This document shows positions 15,314 to 22,731 of a DNA stretch of 39,306 bases, one piece after another. The position numbers and the translations under genes were made by a program. The stretch lies in IMG/VR virus record IMGVR_UViG_3300034375_011428, positions 1 to 39,306 of that record, one strand, 5' to 3'. The notes beneath the pieces were generated by a model that was not told where the DNA came from, ran no database searches, and was given only the letters and a program-made list of their open reading frames with translations. This DNA comes from a virus. The stretch's first letter is position 1. Each line of letters starts with the position of its first letter.

Positions 15314-16323
15314 TGGTTAATGCTTTCATTACAGGTATAACAGGAATGGTCGGCTCACATTTGACCGACTTCCTGTTAGAAAATACAGATTGGAAAATTT
15401 ACGGACTTGCTCGTTGGAATGATTCATTAGAGAATATTGAGCATTTAGCAGAAGAAATTAATAAAAAAGAACGTATTGAAATTATTTATGGTGATTTAAA
15501 TGATTTAGCATCTCTTATTACAGCTGTAGATAAAGCAAAACCCGATTATGTGTTTCATTTAGCTGCTCAATCATACCCACAAACTAGTTTTGATGCGCCT
15601 ATAGAAACGTTACAAACTAATATATTGGGCACTGCGAATTTATTAGAGGCAATGCGTAAAAGCGTTTATAATCGCTCTATAATTCACGTATGTGCCTCAA
15701 GTGAAGTATTTGGTCGAGTACCTAGAACTAAACTTCCTATTAACGAGGAATGTTCATTCCATCCAGCTTCACCTTATGCTATATCTAAAGTTGGAACTGA
15801 TTTAATAGGTCGTTATTATGCTGAAGCATATGGAATGACTATTATGACTACTAGAATGTTTACCCATACTGGTCCTAGACGTGGAGATGTATTTTCAGAA
15901 TCAACATTTGCTAAACAAATTGCTATGATTGAAGCTGGTTTACAAGAACCTAAAATTTATGTAGGCAATTTGGAATCACTTAGAACATATGCTGATGTTA
16001 GAGATGCTGTAAAAGCATATTATATGTTAGTTACTAAAAACCCAATTAGAGGGGAATATTATAATATTGGTGGTGATTATACTTGTACTATTAAAGAAAT
16101 GTTAAATTATCTTATTAGTCAATCCACAGTAAAAAATATTGAAATTGTAACAGATCCAGATCGTTTACGTCCTATAGATGCTGATTTACAAATCCCAGAT
16201 ACTACAAAATTCCAATCTCATACTGGTTGGGAACCTGAATATACTTTCGAACAGACTATGGATGATTTGTTAAATTATTGGAGAGATAAAGTAAAATCCG
16301 GAAGGAAATTTTTAAGACGATGA
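15313..16323 (+). CDS. GDP-mannose 4,6-dehydratase-like SDR
   Basis: A 336-residue extended SDR. It has TGITGMVGSHL at the N terminus, GDLNDLASL, HLAAQSYPQTSF, S130-E131 in CASSEVFG, the canonical Y155-x3-K159 (SPYAISK), and MFTHTGPRRGDVFSESTFAKQ. The SE pair and the THTGPRRG region match GDP-mannose 4,6-dehydratases more than dTDP-glucose 4,6-dehydratases. Expected reaction: GDP-mannose to GDP-4-keto-6-deoxymannose, the known substrate of ColD. It overlaps the kinase gene after it by 4 bases. Confidence 0.82.
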   Translation: MVNAFITGITGMVGSHLTDFLLENTDWKIYGLARWNDSLENIEHLAEEINKKERIEIIYGDLNDLASLITAVDKAKPDYVFHLAAQSYPQTSFDAPIETLQTNILGTANLLEAMRKSVYNRSIIHVCASSEVFGRVPRTKLPINEECSFHPASPYAISKVGTDLIGRYYAEAYGMTIMTTRMFTHTGPRRGDVFSESTFAKQIAMIEAGLQEPKIYVGNLESLRTYADVRDAVKAYYMLVTKNPIRGEYYNIGGDYTCTIKEMLNYLISQSTVKNIEIVTDPDRLRPIDADLQIPDTTKFQSHTGWEPEYTFEQTMDDLLNYWRDKVKSGRKFLRR

Positions 16324-17051
16324 GAATATTAGTTATAGGAGATAGTTGTACTGACGTTTTTAGATATGGTAAGGTAACTCGAATTGCCCCTGAAGCCCCA
16401 GTCCCTATTATTGTACCTGAACGTGAAACCGAAAACCCCGGAATGGCGGGTAATGTAGTAGCTAATCTAAAAGCATTAGGTGCTGAGGTAGAATTTATTA
16501 CTAATAAAACTAAAATTCGTAAAGTAAGATACGTTTGTTCTAAGTATAATCATTTACTTTTAAGAGTAGATGAAAATGATAGGTGTGAACGATTTGATAT
16601 TGTACCTTTCAAAACCAAAGAATTTGATGCCGTTATTATTTCAGATTACTGTAAAGGGTTTTTAGAAGAAGAAGATATTCAAATGATATCTAGAAGTTTT
16701 GAATGTCCCGTATTCTTAGATACTAAAAAAATATTAGGTGAGTGGGCTTTGTCTATTGATTTTATTAAAATTAATTTTCACGAATACGAACGTAATAAAG
16801 AAGTTCTAGCAAATAATTCTTATTTAAATAATAAAACTATTGTAACTAGGGGTAAATACGGCTGTGATTATCAAGGTAAAAATTACCCTACAATAGACGT
16901 TCCTGTGAAAGATGTCTCAGGAGCAGGTGATACATTTCTTTCAGGTTTAGTAGTAGAATATGCTCGTTCTAAAGATATAGATAAAGCAATTAAATTTGCT
17001 CAAGATTGCACAACTATAGTAATTCAAAAATCAGGAGTATCAACTGTTTAA
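16320..17051 (+). CDS. HldE/RfaE N-domain-like PfkB carbohydrate kinase
   Basis: A 243-residue PfkB kinase resembling D-glycero-beta-D-manno-heptose-7-phosphate kinase. It has ILVIGDSCTDVFRYGKVTRIAPEAPVPI at the N terminus, GMAGNVVANLKALGA, RVDENDR, AVIISDYCKGFL, and the catalytic DVSGAGDTFLSG motif. It is about 70-80 residues shorter than HldE kinase domains, the loss lying in the lid and middle region, and has no cytidylyltransferase domain. No heptose isomerase (GmhA) is in the window. It probably phosphorylates a sugar phosphate using the host pathway or genes outside the window. Confidence 0.8.
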   Translation: MRILVIGDSCTDVFRYGKVTRIAPEAPVPIIVPERETENPGMAGNVVANLKALGAEVEFITNKTKIRKVRYVCSKYNHLLLRVDENDRCERFDIVPFKTKEFDAVIISDYCKGFLEEEDIQMISRSFECPVFLDTKKILGEWALSIDFIKINFHEYERNKEVLANNSYLNNKTIVTRGKYGCDYQGKNYPTIDVPVKDVSGAGDTFLSGLVVEYARSKDIDKAIKFAQDCTTIVIQKSGVSTV

Positions 17052-17054
17052 GTT

Positions 17055-17951
17055 ATGGAAATATTTGAATTTGAAAATAAATCATACCTGATTAGTTTTC
17101 TTTTGCTTACAAGAAAAAATCCTGAAGGTATTAAAAAAGTAATTAATAATTTTACTTCACTTTCAGATAAACAATTAGATAATTTTGAATTAATAATTAA
17201 GATTGATTATGATGATGAAGAATCAATAAATTTAATAAAAGAATTTTCTAATCAAAATACTAACCTTAAGTTTCTTGTTAGTTCTAGATTAAAAGGGTAT
17301 CCTAGTATGAATGAGTTTTCTAGAGATATTGCTTATTTAGCTAGGGGTAAATACCTAATGCATATTAGTGATGATACTGAAATGGTTACTCCTAATTGGA
17401 ATAGAATTTTAGAAAATGAACTTAAAGAAACTAGATTTTATGCTTGTAACTTTAATTTTGTTAGTTCTAAAGGAGAATCAGTAAATATTAAAGATGCAGA
17501 AGAACCTAAATGGGCTGAGGATAGAACTTTTTTAGGGAAAGTAGGAGTAAATTTTCATGATTTTATTTACATAGCATACCCTAAAAAAATTATGGAATTG
17601 TGGGGATTTGTTGCTCCACATGCTTTAGTAGATAATTTTATAGGAGATATTGGTAAAAGAGTTAGTTTCCACCCTTGGAACACCCCAGTTTATGAATTTA
17701 TTGATAGTATTGAAATAAACCATTATGGGGGATTCCCTGAAGATTCAGAATCATTTCATACTAGTGAACTATCAGAAAAAGTTCACAATACTTATCGTTC
17801 TTATATAAATGATGCTTTATTCTTTGATTGTGCTAATAAAGTAAAAGAATACATTGAATGGGAAAAATGGCATAAACAACACAAACTAAACATTGTTAAT
17901 GATTTTAGAAATAGTGGATTAAGTGTAAAAGATTATTTTGATTTGAAATAA
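17055..17951 (+). CDS. GT2-like glycosyltransferase
   Basis: A 298-residue GT-A-type protein. It opens with SYLISFLLLTRKNPEGIKKVI and has the acidic pair D106-D107 in HISDDTEMVTPNW, equivalent to the DxD region. It is a probable paralog of the gene at 1483. The C-terminal 130 residues, with HPWNTPVYEFIDSIEINHYGGFPEDSESFH, form an extra domain likely to choose the acceptor. The start lies in an AAGTTATG context, 3 bases after the kinase stop. Specific sugar unknown. Confidence 0.7.
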   Translation: MEIFEFENKSYLISFLLLTRKNPEGIKKVINNFTSLSDKQLDNFELIIKIDYDDEESINLIKEFSNQNTNLKFLVSSRLKGYPSMNEFSRDIAYLARGKYLMHISDDTEMVTPNWNRILENELKETRFYACNFNFVSSKGESVNIKDAEEPKWAEDRTFLGKVGVNFHDFIYIAYPKKIMELWGFVAPHALVDNFIGDIGKRVSFHPWNTPVYEFIDSIEINHYGGFPEDSESFHTSELSEKVHNTYRSYINDALFFDCANKVKEYIEWEKWHKQHKLNIVNDFRNSGLSVKDYFDLK

Positions 17952-18799
17952 TGAAAACAGCAGCTATATTATACAGCCGTAATGATGGTTACAAAGAAGA
18001 CGAAAGATCAGCTATTTGTATTAATTCAATGGTTGAAACCTTTGATGAACTTTGGTATATTGATTGGAATTCACCTGAAGATAAAGGTTCATTGTTGTGG
18101 CAAATTGAAGATAAGTTAGTTAAAAAAGGAAAAATTAAACATATTATTATTCCTCCCTCAATTGCTTCTCAATTAACTCCACCAGATGCTAGTGTTGTAA
18201 ACGGGCTAATCCCACCTAATTTAGTATTTAGAAGAACTGATGCTGATTGGATTGTAAATACTACTATAGATATTATTGCTCCTAAAAGAGAATTATTTAA
18301 TAATTTCCTCAAAACAGCTAACCCAAATACATTTTATACTTTATCAAGAAGGGACATTGAATACCAAGATGTAATTGATTACGGAATAGACAAATGGCAA
18401 GAATATAGAGATATTTTAGATAAAACTACCCAAGAAAGACGATTGCCAGCAATGGTAACTCCAAATGATAAGTATAGCTTAATTAATTGTTGTGGAGATT
18501 TTCAATTAGCATCTCGTAATGTTTGGAATACTATTAAAGGGTATGAAGAAGAAATGTATTATGCTTGCTTCCCAGATACTAATATTCAAAAGAAAGCAGT
18601 ATTAAATGGGTTTGGTTTAGAAGCAATTTATGATGTTCCTTTATACCATATGTCTCATACGGGAATGGGTAATGATGGTTCGTCTCCTTCAAAACAAAAA
18701 TACAATGACCCTTGGAAATGGGTAGAATATTTCCAAACCTCAAAAAATACAGAAGATTGGGGTTTAAATGGAGTAGAGATAGAATACGAAACTATCTAA
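17951..18799 (+). CDS. Probable GT-A-fold glycosyltransferase-like protein
   Basis: A 282-residue protein. It begins with AAILYSRNDGYKEDERSAICINSMVETFDELWYIDWNS, which looks like the first half of a GT-A fold. VFRRTDADWIVNTTIDIIAP carries a D-x-D-like acidic cluster, and DFQLASRNVWNTIKGYEEEMYYACFPDTNIQKKA resembles the acceptor-side region seen in GT2-like proteins. The classification is by pattern only. It is the last gene of the glycan island and its stop is followed by a 34-base gap. Confidence 0.6.
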   Translation: MKTAAILYSRNDGYKEDERSAICINSMVETFDELWYIDWNSPEDKGSLLWQIEDKLVKKGKIKHIIIPPSIASQLTPPDASVVNGLIPPNLVFRRTDADWIVNTTIDIIAPKRELFNNFLKTANPNTFYTLSRRDIEYQDVIDYGIDKWQEYRDILDKTTQERRLPAMVTPNDKYSLINCCGDFQLASRNVWNTIKGYEEEMYYACFPDTNIQKKAVLNGFGLEAIYDVPLYHMSHTGMGNDGSSPSKQKYNDPWKWVEYFQTSKNTEDWGLNGVEIEYETI

Positions 18800-18833
18800 T
18801 ATTTATTACTGAATACTTTAATAACCCCCTACT

Positions 18834-19154
18834 ATGGAAAAAGACACCAAAACCAAAAAAAGGGAGGTAACTAACATTGAGCTTGTTTATGGAAGTAAAG
18901 AAGATCTTGTTAGCTTAGCTTCAAAAGAAGAGTTTGTAAACTTCATTTTAGAAGACAGCTTAAAAACAATTACGAAGGCAATTAAAGAAAATTTGGAGAA
19001 GGTTGAATTATTTAATATATTGAACCTGTCATTGATAGTAGAACTAGACAAATCTAAATATAAAAACGTTTTAGAACGTATTATACAGCACTATGTCGAG
19101 ATTGAGGATTATGACAAATGTATTGAAATTCAATCACTTATAAACAAATTATGA
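18834..19154 (+). CDS. Small protein with C-terminal UVR-like motif
   Basis: A 106-residue charged, helical protein. The last 25 residues (HYVEIEDYDKCIEIQSLINKL) match the UvrB/UvrC-motif pattern, an E-x-Y/F-x-x-A/C-x-x-x-R/Q-x-x-I-x-x-L helical hairpin used for protein contacts. The gene at 20898 has the same architecture and a very similar C terminus, so the two are paralogs. It opens the small-gene region after the glycan island. No promoter of the composite type lies in front of it. Function unknown. Confidence 0.65.
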   Translation: MEKDTKTKKREVTNIELVYGSKEDLVSLASKEEFVNFILEDSLKTITKAIKENLEKVELFNILNLSLIVELDKSKYKNVLERIIQHYVEIEDYDKCIEIQSLINKL

Positions 19155-19309
19155 GAAAGTGGAAGTATTATTACCTAAATGATTCTAAAAAAGAAACTTG
19201 TGGTACTTTATATGCCGAAAACATTAATGAAGCATATTTAATTGCCAGCCGAATGAAACAACTACCTATTAAGGAATTCAAAGAAATATTTGGAGTTGAA
19301 AGACTATGA
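19151..19309 (+). CDS. Small hypothetical protein, 52 residues
   Basis: An ATG at 19151 overlaps the stop of the gene before it, and its TGA overlaps the ATG of the gene after it, so it fills the interval without a gap. The product starts MRKWKYYYLNDSKKETCG and ends in a helix (EAYLIASRMKQLPIKEFKEIFG). Two strands then a helix is the likely fold. No family is recognised. The tight coupling at both ends is the main support for it being real. Confidence 0.65.
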   Translation: MRKWKYYYLNDSKKETCGTLYAENINEAYLIASRMKQLPIKEFKEIFGVERL

Positions 19310-19716
19310 GTGAAGAATTTGAAGGGTTAGGTGATATTAAAGATCTATTTAACCAAGTCTTAGGTTCAGAAGTAACTATTAAAGACAATATAGATGCTAC
19401 TGAAGAAGGAGTGTTTATAGTTTTTATCAAAAAGTTAGAAGAAGCTTATAATATTGAAAACCAATTATTTGATATTGGTGGTTTAGAATTAGCTAAAGTA
19501 ACTGACCCACTTTGGTTTGTTCTAGAAAACTCATTTAAATTCTTATATGGAGAAGAAGCAACCGATTTAATCTGGTGGTATATTTTTGATAGATTTAACC
19601 CAGATGGTTCAGTTGTCCCATTGGAAGATGAAGATGGGAAACAATATACTTTTAATGATCCTAAAGATTTATGGGCTTATATTAAGTATAGATTTCCTGA
19701 AGAAAATGAGGAATAA
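19306..19716 (+). CDS. Conserved acidic phage protein
   Basis: A 136-residue acidic protein. The centre is aromatic and hydrophobic (DPLWFVLENSFKFLYGEEATDLIWWYIFDRFNPDG) and the end is DPKDLWAYIKYRFPEENEE. It resembles small proteins seen in T4-like phages of aquatic bacteria, with no assigned role. It starts on an ATGA overlap. A composite promoter begins immediately after its stop. Confidence 0.65.
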   Translation: MSEEFEGLGDIKDLFNQVLGSEVTIKDNIDATEEGVFIVFIKKLEEAYNIENQLFDIGGLELAKVTDPLWFVLENSFKFLYGEEATDLIWWYIFDRFNPDGSVVPLEDEDGKQYTFNDPKDLWAYIKYRFPEENEE

Positions 19717-19752
19717 TTTGGTTTTGTAAAAAAATATTCGTATATTCGCGAA
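19717..19752 (+). promoter_or_regulatory. Composite -33/-7 promoter, divergent copy
   Basis: TTTGG at 19717, 15 bases, TTCG at 19737, then TATATTCG at 19741. The spacing is identical to the other copies, but the -7 box ends in TCG and the CCYGARA spacer element is not kept (TGTAAAA). A perfect TTCG-CGAA palindrome overlaps the end of the -7 box, so the dyad lies slightly closer than in the other copies. It would drive the gene at 19783. Confidence 0.6.
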
Positions 19753-19764
19753 AATTTTAAAAGT

Positions 19765-19778
19765 TACGTATAATTATA
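19765..19778 (+). promoter_or_regulatory. TACGTATAATT element
   Basis: TACGTATAATTATA differs by one base from the copy at 3143 and lies 18 bases before the ATG at 19783, downstream of a composite promoter. It may be a second start site used at another time, or a leader element. Confidence 0.25.
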
Positions 19779-19782
19779 AGTT

Positions 19783-20085
19783 ATGACACTAGAAATGATT
19801 CCTTGTATTAAGTGTAAGCAAGATATGCCCAAACTTAGATTAGAAAAGTATGGCTACCGAAGTTGTGTAAATTGCTCTACAACTGGGGCTTACCGTGCTA
19901 TTACCACAACACATGGAGAAGGAGACCATACATGGAATGATATTCAATTAATGACTCCTGAACAATATGATTCTTATCAAAGGTTAGAGGCATCTAGTAG
20001 TGGTAAAAAAATAGCTAGTGAATCAAATGATTTTGATGATGATAGAAACCTTCAAGGTCCATTTATTATCATAGACGAAGACTAA
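19783..20085 (+). CDS. Zinc-ribbon protein, DksA/TraR-like cysteine spacing
   Basis: A 100-residue protein with C8, C11, C28 and C31. The stretch from C8 to C31 (CIKCKQDMPKLRL...YRSCVNCS) resembles the DksA/TraR zinc finger, where a CxxC pair is followed by a P-x-x-R-L stretch and a second CxxC. The long coiled coil of DksA is missing; the rest is polar and acidic. It might bind RNA polymerase or DNA. It is the first gene after a composite promoter. Confidence 0.6.
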   Translation: MTLEMIPCIKCKQDMPKLRLEKYGYRSCVNCSTTGAYRAITTTHGEGDHTWNDIQLMTPEQYDSYQRLEASSSGKKIASESNDFDDDRNLQGPFIIIDED

Positions 20086-20086
20086 T

Positions 20087-20719
20087 ATGCCCAAAGCAAA
20101 ACCACTTACTAAAGAACAAATAGTTGCTGCTCAATCCCAAACATTGAGTAATATGGCTGCTGCTAGGTGGTTGAATTGTTCTTATCAACACTATAAAAAG
20201 TGGGCAAAACTCTATAAAGATGAAGAAACAGGAAAAACTTTATTTGAAAAACAATTAAACCCCTCAGGTAAAGGAATCCCAAAATTCCTACGCTCTTCTG
20301 GTAAAGAACCTGCATTGTTAGATATTATTGAAGGTAGAATTAATGCTGCTTCATTTTCCCCTGAAAAAATTAAGTATAGACTTGTAAGTGAGGGATATTT
20401 ATTAGAAGAATGCTCCAACTGTGGTTTCCATGAACGTAGGGTACTGGATTATAAAATACCCTTGTTATTACATTTTAGAGACGGAAACAAAAAAAATTAC
20501 CGCAAAGAAAATATAGAGTTTTTATGTTATAATTGTTATTACTTGACAATTGGAGATGTTTTTGATAATAAACAAATAGAAGGAATAGAAGACCATAAAC
20601 CAGTAAGTAAAAGTAACGTTGACTGGGAATTAGATGATTATACTAAACAACGTTTAAAAGAACTAGGTTTAGGTGATGATGAAGAAGATGATGGTCTTGA
20701 TATTGTAGCTTACTTATGA
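20087..20719 (+). CDS. HTH plus degenerate HNH-like zinc protein
   Basis: A 210-residue protein. Residues 8-45 (KEQIVAAQSQTLSNMAAARWLNCSYQHYKKWAKLY) look like a helix-turn-helix. Residues 108-152 resemble an HNH module: C109, C112, then LLLHFRDGNKKN with H129, a conserved-type N142, and C147-x2-C150. The histidine that normally follows the last CxxC is replaced (CYY), so one metal or catalytic ligand is missing. It may be a DNA-binding protein derived from a homing-type nuclease. Acidic C-terminal tail. Confidence 0.65.
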   Translation: MPKAKPLTKEQIVAAQSQTLSNMAAARWLNCSYQHYKKWAKLYKDEETGKTLFEKQLNPSGKGIPKFLRSSGKEPALLDIIEGRINAASFSPEKIKYRLVSEGYLLEECSNCGFHERRVLDYKIPLLLHFRDGNKKNYRKENIEFLCYNCYYLTIGDVFDNKQIEGIEDHKPVSKSNVDWELDDYTKQRLKELGLGDDEEDDGLDIVAYL

Positions 20720-20895
20720 AAAAGAAACACATTCGAAATATAAAAAATAAAAAACATAATAAACTGGTTAATGATTATGATAACCAGAAAAACAAACACC
20801 TTGAACGTTTAGCTAAAAAAATGTTGGAGAACGACGAAAAATTTAGTAAATTACGTGAAAAGGGAATTAATGATAGTTTTCTAGATTTATTTTAA
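20716..20895 (+). CDS. Small basic coiled protein, 59 residues
   Basis: Starts on the ATGA overlap at 20716 and runs to TAA at 20893-20895. The product is highly basic at the N terminus (MKKKHIRNIKNKKHNKL) and helical through its middle (KHLERLAKKMLENDEKFSKL). This could bind nucleic acid. No family recognised. It fills the interval exactly between two larger genes. Confidence 0.65.
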   Translation: MKKKHIRNIKNKKHNKLVNDYDNQKNKHLERLAKKMLENDEKFSKLREKGINDSFLDLF

Positions 20896-20897
20896 TT

Positions 20898-21197
20898 ATG
20901 GCCTATTCTGTAAGTGTAAAAAATTATCAAGAATTTGAAGATCTTATTTACAATAAGGATTTAAATATATCTAAAGCTTGTGTTAATGGTATTTTAAAAA
21001 ATTTAAATACTAAAAAACGATTTGTCCATGTTCTGGAAATTATTATTGAAGATGAAGATAAAATCATGGATCTAACAGTTGATAGAAAAGATTTTATTGA
21101 TACATTAGAAAAAAACTTAGATATTCATGCTTATCATGAGGAGTATGAACGTTGTGTAGAAATACAAAACGCAATTCAAAAACTTAAAAATAAATAA
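20898..21197 (+). CDS. Small protein with C-terminal UVR-like motif, paralog of 18834
   Basis: A 99-residue protein whose C terminus (DIHAYHEEYERCVEIQNAIQKL) is a UvrB/UvrC-type helical hairpin, with the same spacing as the gene at 18834. The N-terminal part (a short strand, then helices rich in K and D) also follows the same order, so the pair share an ancestor. UVR motifs commonly mediate protein-protein contact. Neither copy carries a nuclease or helicase domain. Confidence 0.65.
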   Translation: MAYSVSVKNYQEFEDLIYNKDLNISKACVNGILKNLNTKKRFVHVLEIIIEDEDKIMDLTVDRKDFIDTLEKNLDIHAYHEEYERCVEIQNAIQKLKNK

Positions 21198-21199
21198 TT

Positions 21200-21772
21200 A
21201 TGAAACTTTATAGATACGATTCAAAATCACTTCAATTTAAAAAATTCCCAATTTCAACTCAAGCACTTAAAGCTTTGTTTACAGCAATTTTAATTTTCAT
21301 GTTTTTGGGGATGAGTACAACTGAAGTAAAAACCGAATATGTTACTAATACTGAAGATATTTTATTAGTAAGATCCAATCGAGAATTTTCAGAAGAAAAA
21401 TTAGTTAATTTACTTAAAGAACTTAATTTACCTTACCCCCATATTACTTTAGCTCAGGCCAAATTAGAATCAGGAGAATTTAGTTCTCGTATTTTTAAGG
21501 AAAATCATAACTTATTTGGTATGAAAGAAGCTAAAGTTAGAGTTAATTTAGCTCAAGGTACTCAATATGGGCATGCTTATTATAATAGTTGGGAAGAAAG
21601 TGTTTTAGATTATGCTTTTTGGTATTCTAGCTATGCTCGTAAATGTAAAACAGAAAATGAACTTTTTCAATTGTTAGACCAGCAATATGCTGAAGCTGAT
21701 CAATATGTATCATCATTGAAACATATCATATCAGATCAACAATTAAAAGAAAAGTTTAATGGCAAAAATTAA
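21200..21772 (+). CDS. Membrane-anchored GH73-like glucosaminidase (lysin)
   Basis: A 190-residue protein. One hydrophobic segment at about residues 22-39 follows a basic N terminus, which fits a signal-anchor or uncleaved signal sequence. The catalytic part has the GH73/FlgJ-Bax signature: LAQAKLESGEFSSRIF with E90 as the probable acid, ENHNLFGMKE, YNSWEESVLDYAFWYS and YVSSLKHII. It should cleave peptidoglycan N-acetylglucosaminyl bonds and is the best lysis candidate in the window. No holin is obvious next to it, so signal-anchor export is one possibility. Confidence 0.82.
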   Translation: MKLYRYDSKSLQFKKFPISTQALKALFTAILIFMFLGMSTTEVKTEYVTNTEDILLVRSNREFSEEKLVNLLKELNLPYPHITLAQAKLESGEFSSRIFKENHNLFGMKEAKVRVNLAQGTQYGHAYYNSWEESVLDYAFWYSSYARKCKTENELFQLLDQQYAEADQYVSSLKHIISDQQLKEKFNGKN

Positions 21773-21902
21773 GTCACAATCAACAACCTTATTTAAAGAC
21801 AAACCCAAAGTTAGTAGACCAGGTGTTCATGCAAAAACTAAAACATCAAAACTAAAATCAAGTAAAAATTATACTAAAAAGTATAGAGGACAAGGAAAAT
21901 AA
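21759..21902 (+). CDS. Small very basic protein, 47 residues
   Basis: Starts inside the end of the lysin gene and encodes a Lys/Ser/Thr-rich protein ending KLKSSKNYTKKYRGQGK. This tail is similar to short basic proteins I recall from Bacteroidota phages. There are almost no acidic residues, so binding to DNA, RNA or the inside of the capsid is plausible. No domain recognised. Confidence 0.7.
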   Translation: MAKIKSQSTTLFKDKPKVSRPGVHAKTKTSKLKSSKNYTKKYRGQGK

Positions 21903-21921
21903 TTAATTTAAATTTAATGTT

Positions 21922-22062
21922 ATGAGTAAAAATTCAGGTAAACAGCTTTATGAAGCTAATCAGGAATGGTTGAAGTGGGCTAGAACAAAATACCCTAGTT
22001 TAAAAGTCAAGAAAAAAACCCCACCTCCTTTCCCTGTTTATAATGAGCTTAATGGATATTGA
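21922..22062 (+). CDS. Small hypothetical protein, 46 residues
   Basis: ATG at 21922 in an AATGTTATG context. The product has a helix (KQLYEANQEWLKWARTKYPSLK) and a proline-rich end (KKKTPPPFPVYNELNGY). The helix plus PPPFP tail looks like an interaction peptide. It overlaps the next gene. No family recognised. Confidence 0.6.
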   Translation: MSKNSGKQLYEANQEWLKWARTKYPSLKVKKKTPPPFPVYNELNGY

Positions 22063-22234
22063 GATAGAAGATATAGGTAATTTTAAAGAATTTTTTCATA
22101 GTGTTGATGATGAACTTTTATTAAAAATGTTTTTATATGACCCTAAAAGCATTTATAGATTATGTGCTTTTTTATCATTAGATCTTCAACTAGAAAAAGA
22201 ATATCTTGAAAAAACTCAAAAAAAACCTAATTAA
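22043..22234 (+). CDS. Small acidic hypothetical protein
   Basis: A 63-residue acidic helical protein (EDIGNFKEFFHSVDDELLLKMFLYDPKSIYRLCAFLSLDLQLE). A second ATG at 22052 would give 60 residues and a smaller overlap, so the start is uncertain. Its stop is followed within four bases by a hairpin-type composite promoter, making this the last gene of its transcription unit unless read-through occurs. Confidence 0.6.
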   Translation: MSLMDIEIEDIGNFKEFFHSVDDELLLKMFLYDPKSIYRLCAFLSLDLQLEKEYLEKTQKKPN

Positions 22235-22237
22235 ATA

Positions 22238-22277
22238 TTTGGAGCCCCGAAAGGGGCTTCGTACATTTATGGTATAA
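22238..22277 (+). promoter_or_regulatory. Composite promoter with hairpin spacer, copy 1
   Basis: TTTGG at 22238 and TACATTTA at 22262, with TTCG just before it. The 20-base stretch 22241-22260 forms a stem (GGAGCCCC with GGGGCTTC, one G-U pair) and a GAAA loop. TTAT-ggt-ATAA is centred at 22272, ten bases after the start of the -7 box. An AAAGGTTATG leader and the gene at 22291 follow. The elements are visible; promoter activity is inferred from the Bacteroidota consensus. Confidence 0.75.
22241..22260 (+). repeat. GNRA-loop stem inside promoter spacer, copy 1 of 3
   Basis: Eight paired positions and a GAAA tetraloop, identical to the copies at 24316 and 35970. As RNA from upstream transcription it could act as a terminator or barrier; as DNA it is an inverted repeat between the -33 and -7 boxes. 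No T-run follows, so it is not a textbook intrinsic terminator. Confidence 0.8.
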
Positions 22278-22290
22278 GAAAATAAAGGTT

Positions 22291-22731
22291 ATGCTTTGGA
22301 AATTTACAAATACAAACAAGTATGGCAATTTAAGAAGCCGTATTGTTTATCGTCCTGATGGAGAAGCATTTGGTTTTAATCCAAAAGGGTTTGGCAGTTT
22401 TGTTCATGTTCAGGTATTTAAATACATTTATGAACATCCCCTAATTCCACCTAGTTTATTTACTGGTCAAGATGGTCAAAAATATATTGTACCAACTTGG
22501 CAAAAGGTAGTACCTGAAACTACTTTAAATGATATTAAATGGGTTAAACCTGAAATCAAAAAACCCAAACCAGAAAAAAATGAGTGGTTATTTGAATCAA
22601 GTAGTGATCCCGGTCATTTTTATAAAGTAACTCAAGTTGGTATTACTTATAGATGTAATTGCCCAGGTGTTTGGAGAGCAAAAGATCGTCGTTGTAAACA
22701 TATTAAAGAGGTAGAAAAATGTGTAAAGTAA
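22291..22731 (+). CDS. SWIM zinc-finger protein
   Basis: A 146-residue protein with a C-terminal SWIM motif (C122-x-C124-x10-C135-x-H137 in CNCPGVWRAKDRRCKH). SWIM domains bind DNA or proteins. Residues 1-75 form an unassigned beta-rich domain, and a KPEIKKPKPEK linker joins the two. First gene after hairpin promoter copy 1, with an AAAGGTTATG start. It overlaps an HNH gene by 13 bases, so the two are co-translated. Confidence 0.75.
   Translation: MLWKFTNTNKYGNLRSRIVYRPDGEAFGFNPKGFGSFVHVQVFKYIYEHPLIPPSLFTGQDGQKYIVPTWQKVVPETTLNDIKWVKPEIKKPKPEKNEWLFESSSDPGHFYKVTQVGITYRCNCPGVWRAKDRRCKHIKEVEKCVK

Noticed and set aside
22241-22260. Hairpin as a classic rho-independent terminator
   Set aside because: The stem is GC-rich, but the bases after it (GTACATTTA or GTATATTTA) are not a T-run, and they are the -7 box. 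Termination remains possible but is not supported by the standard signature.
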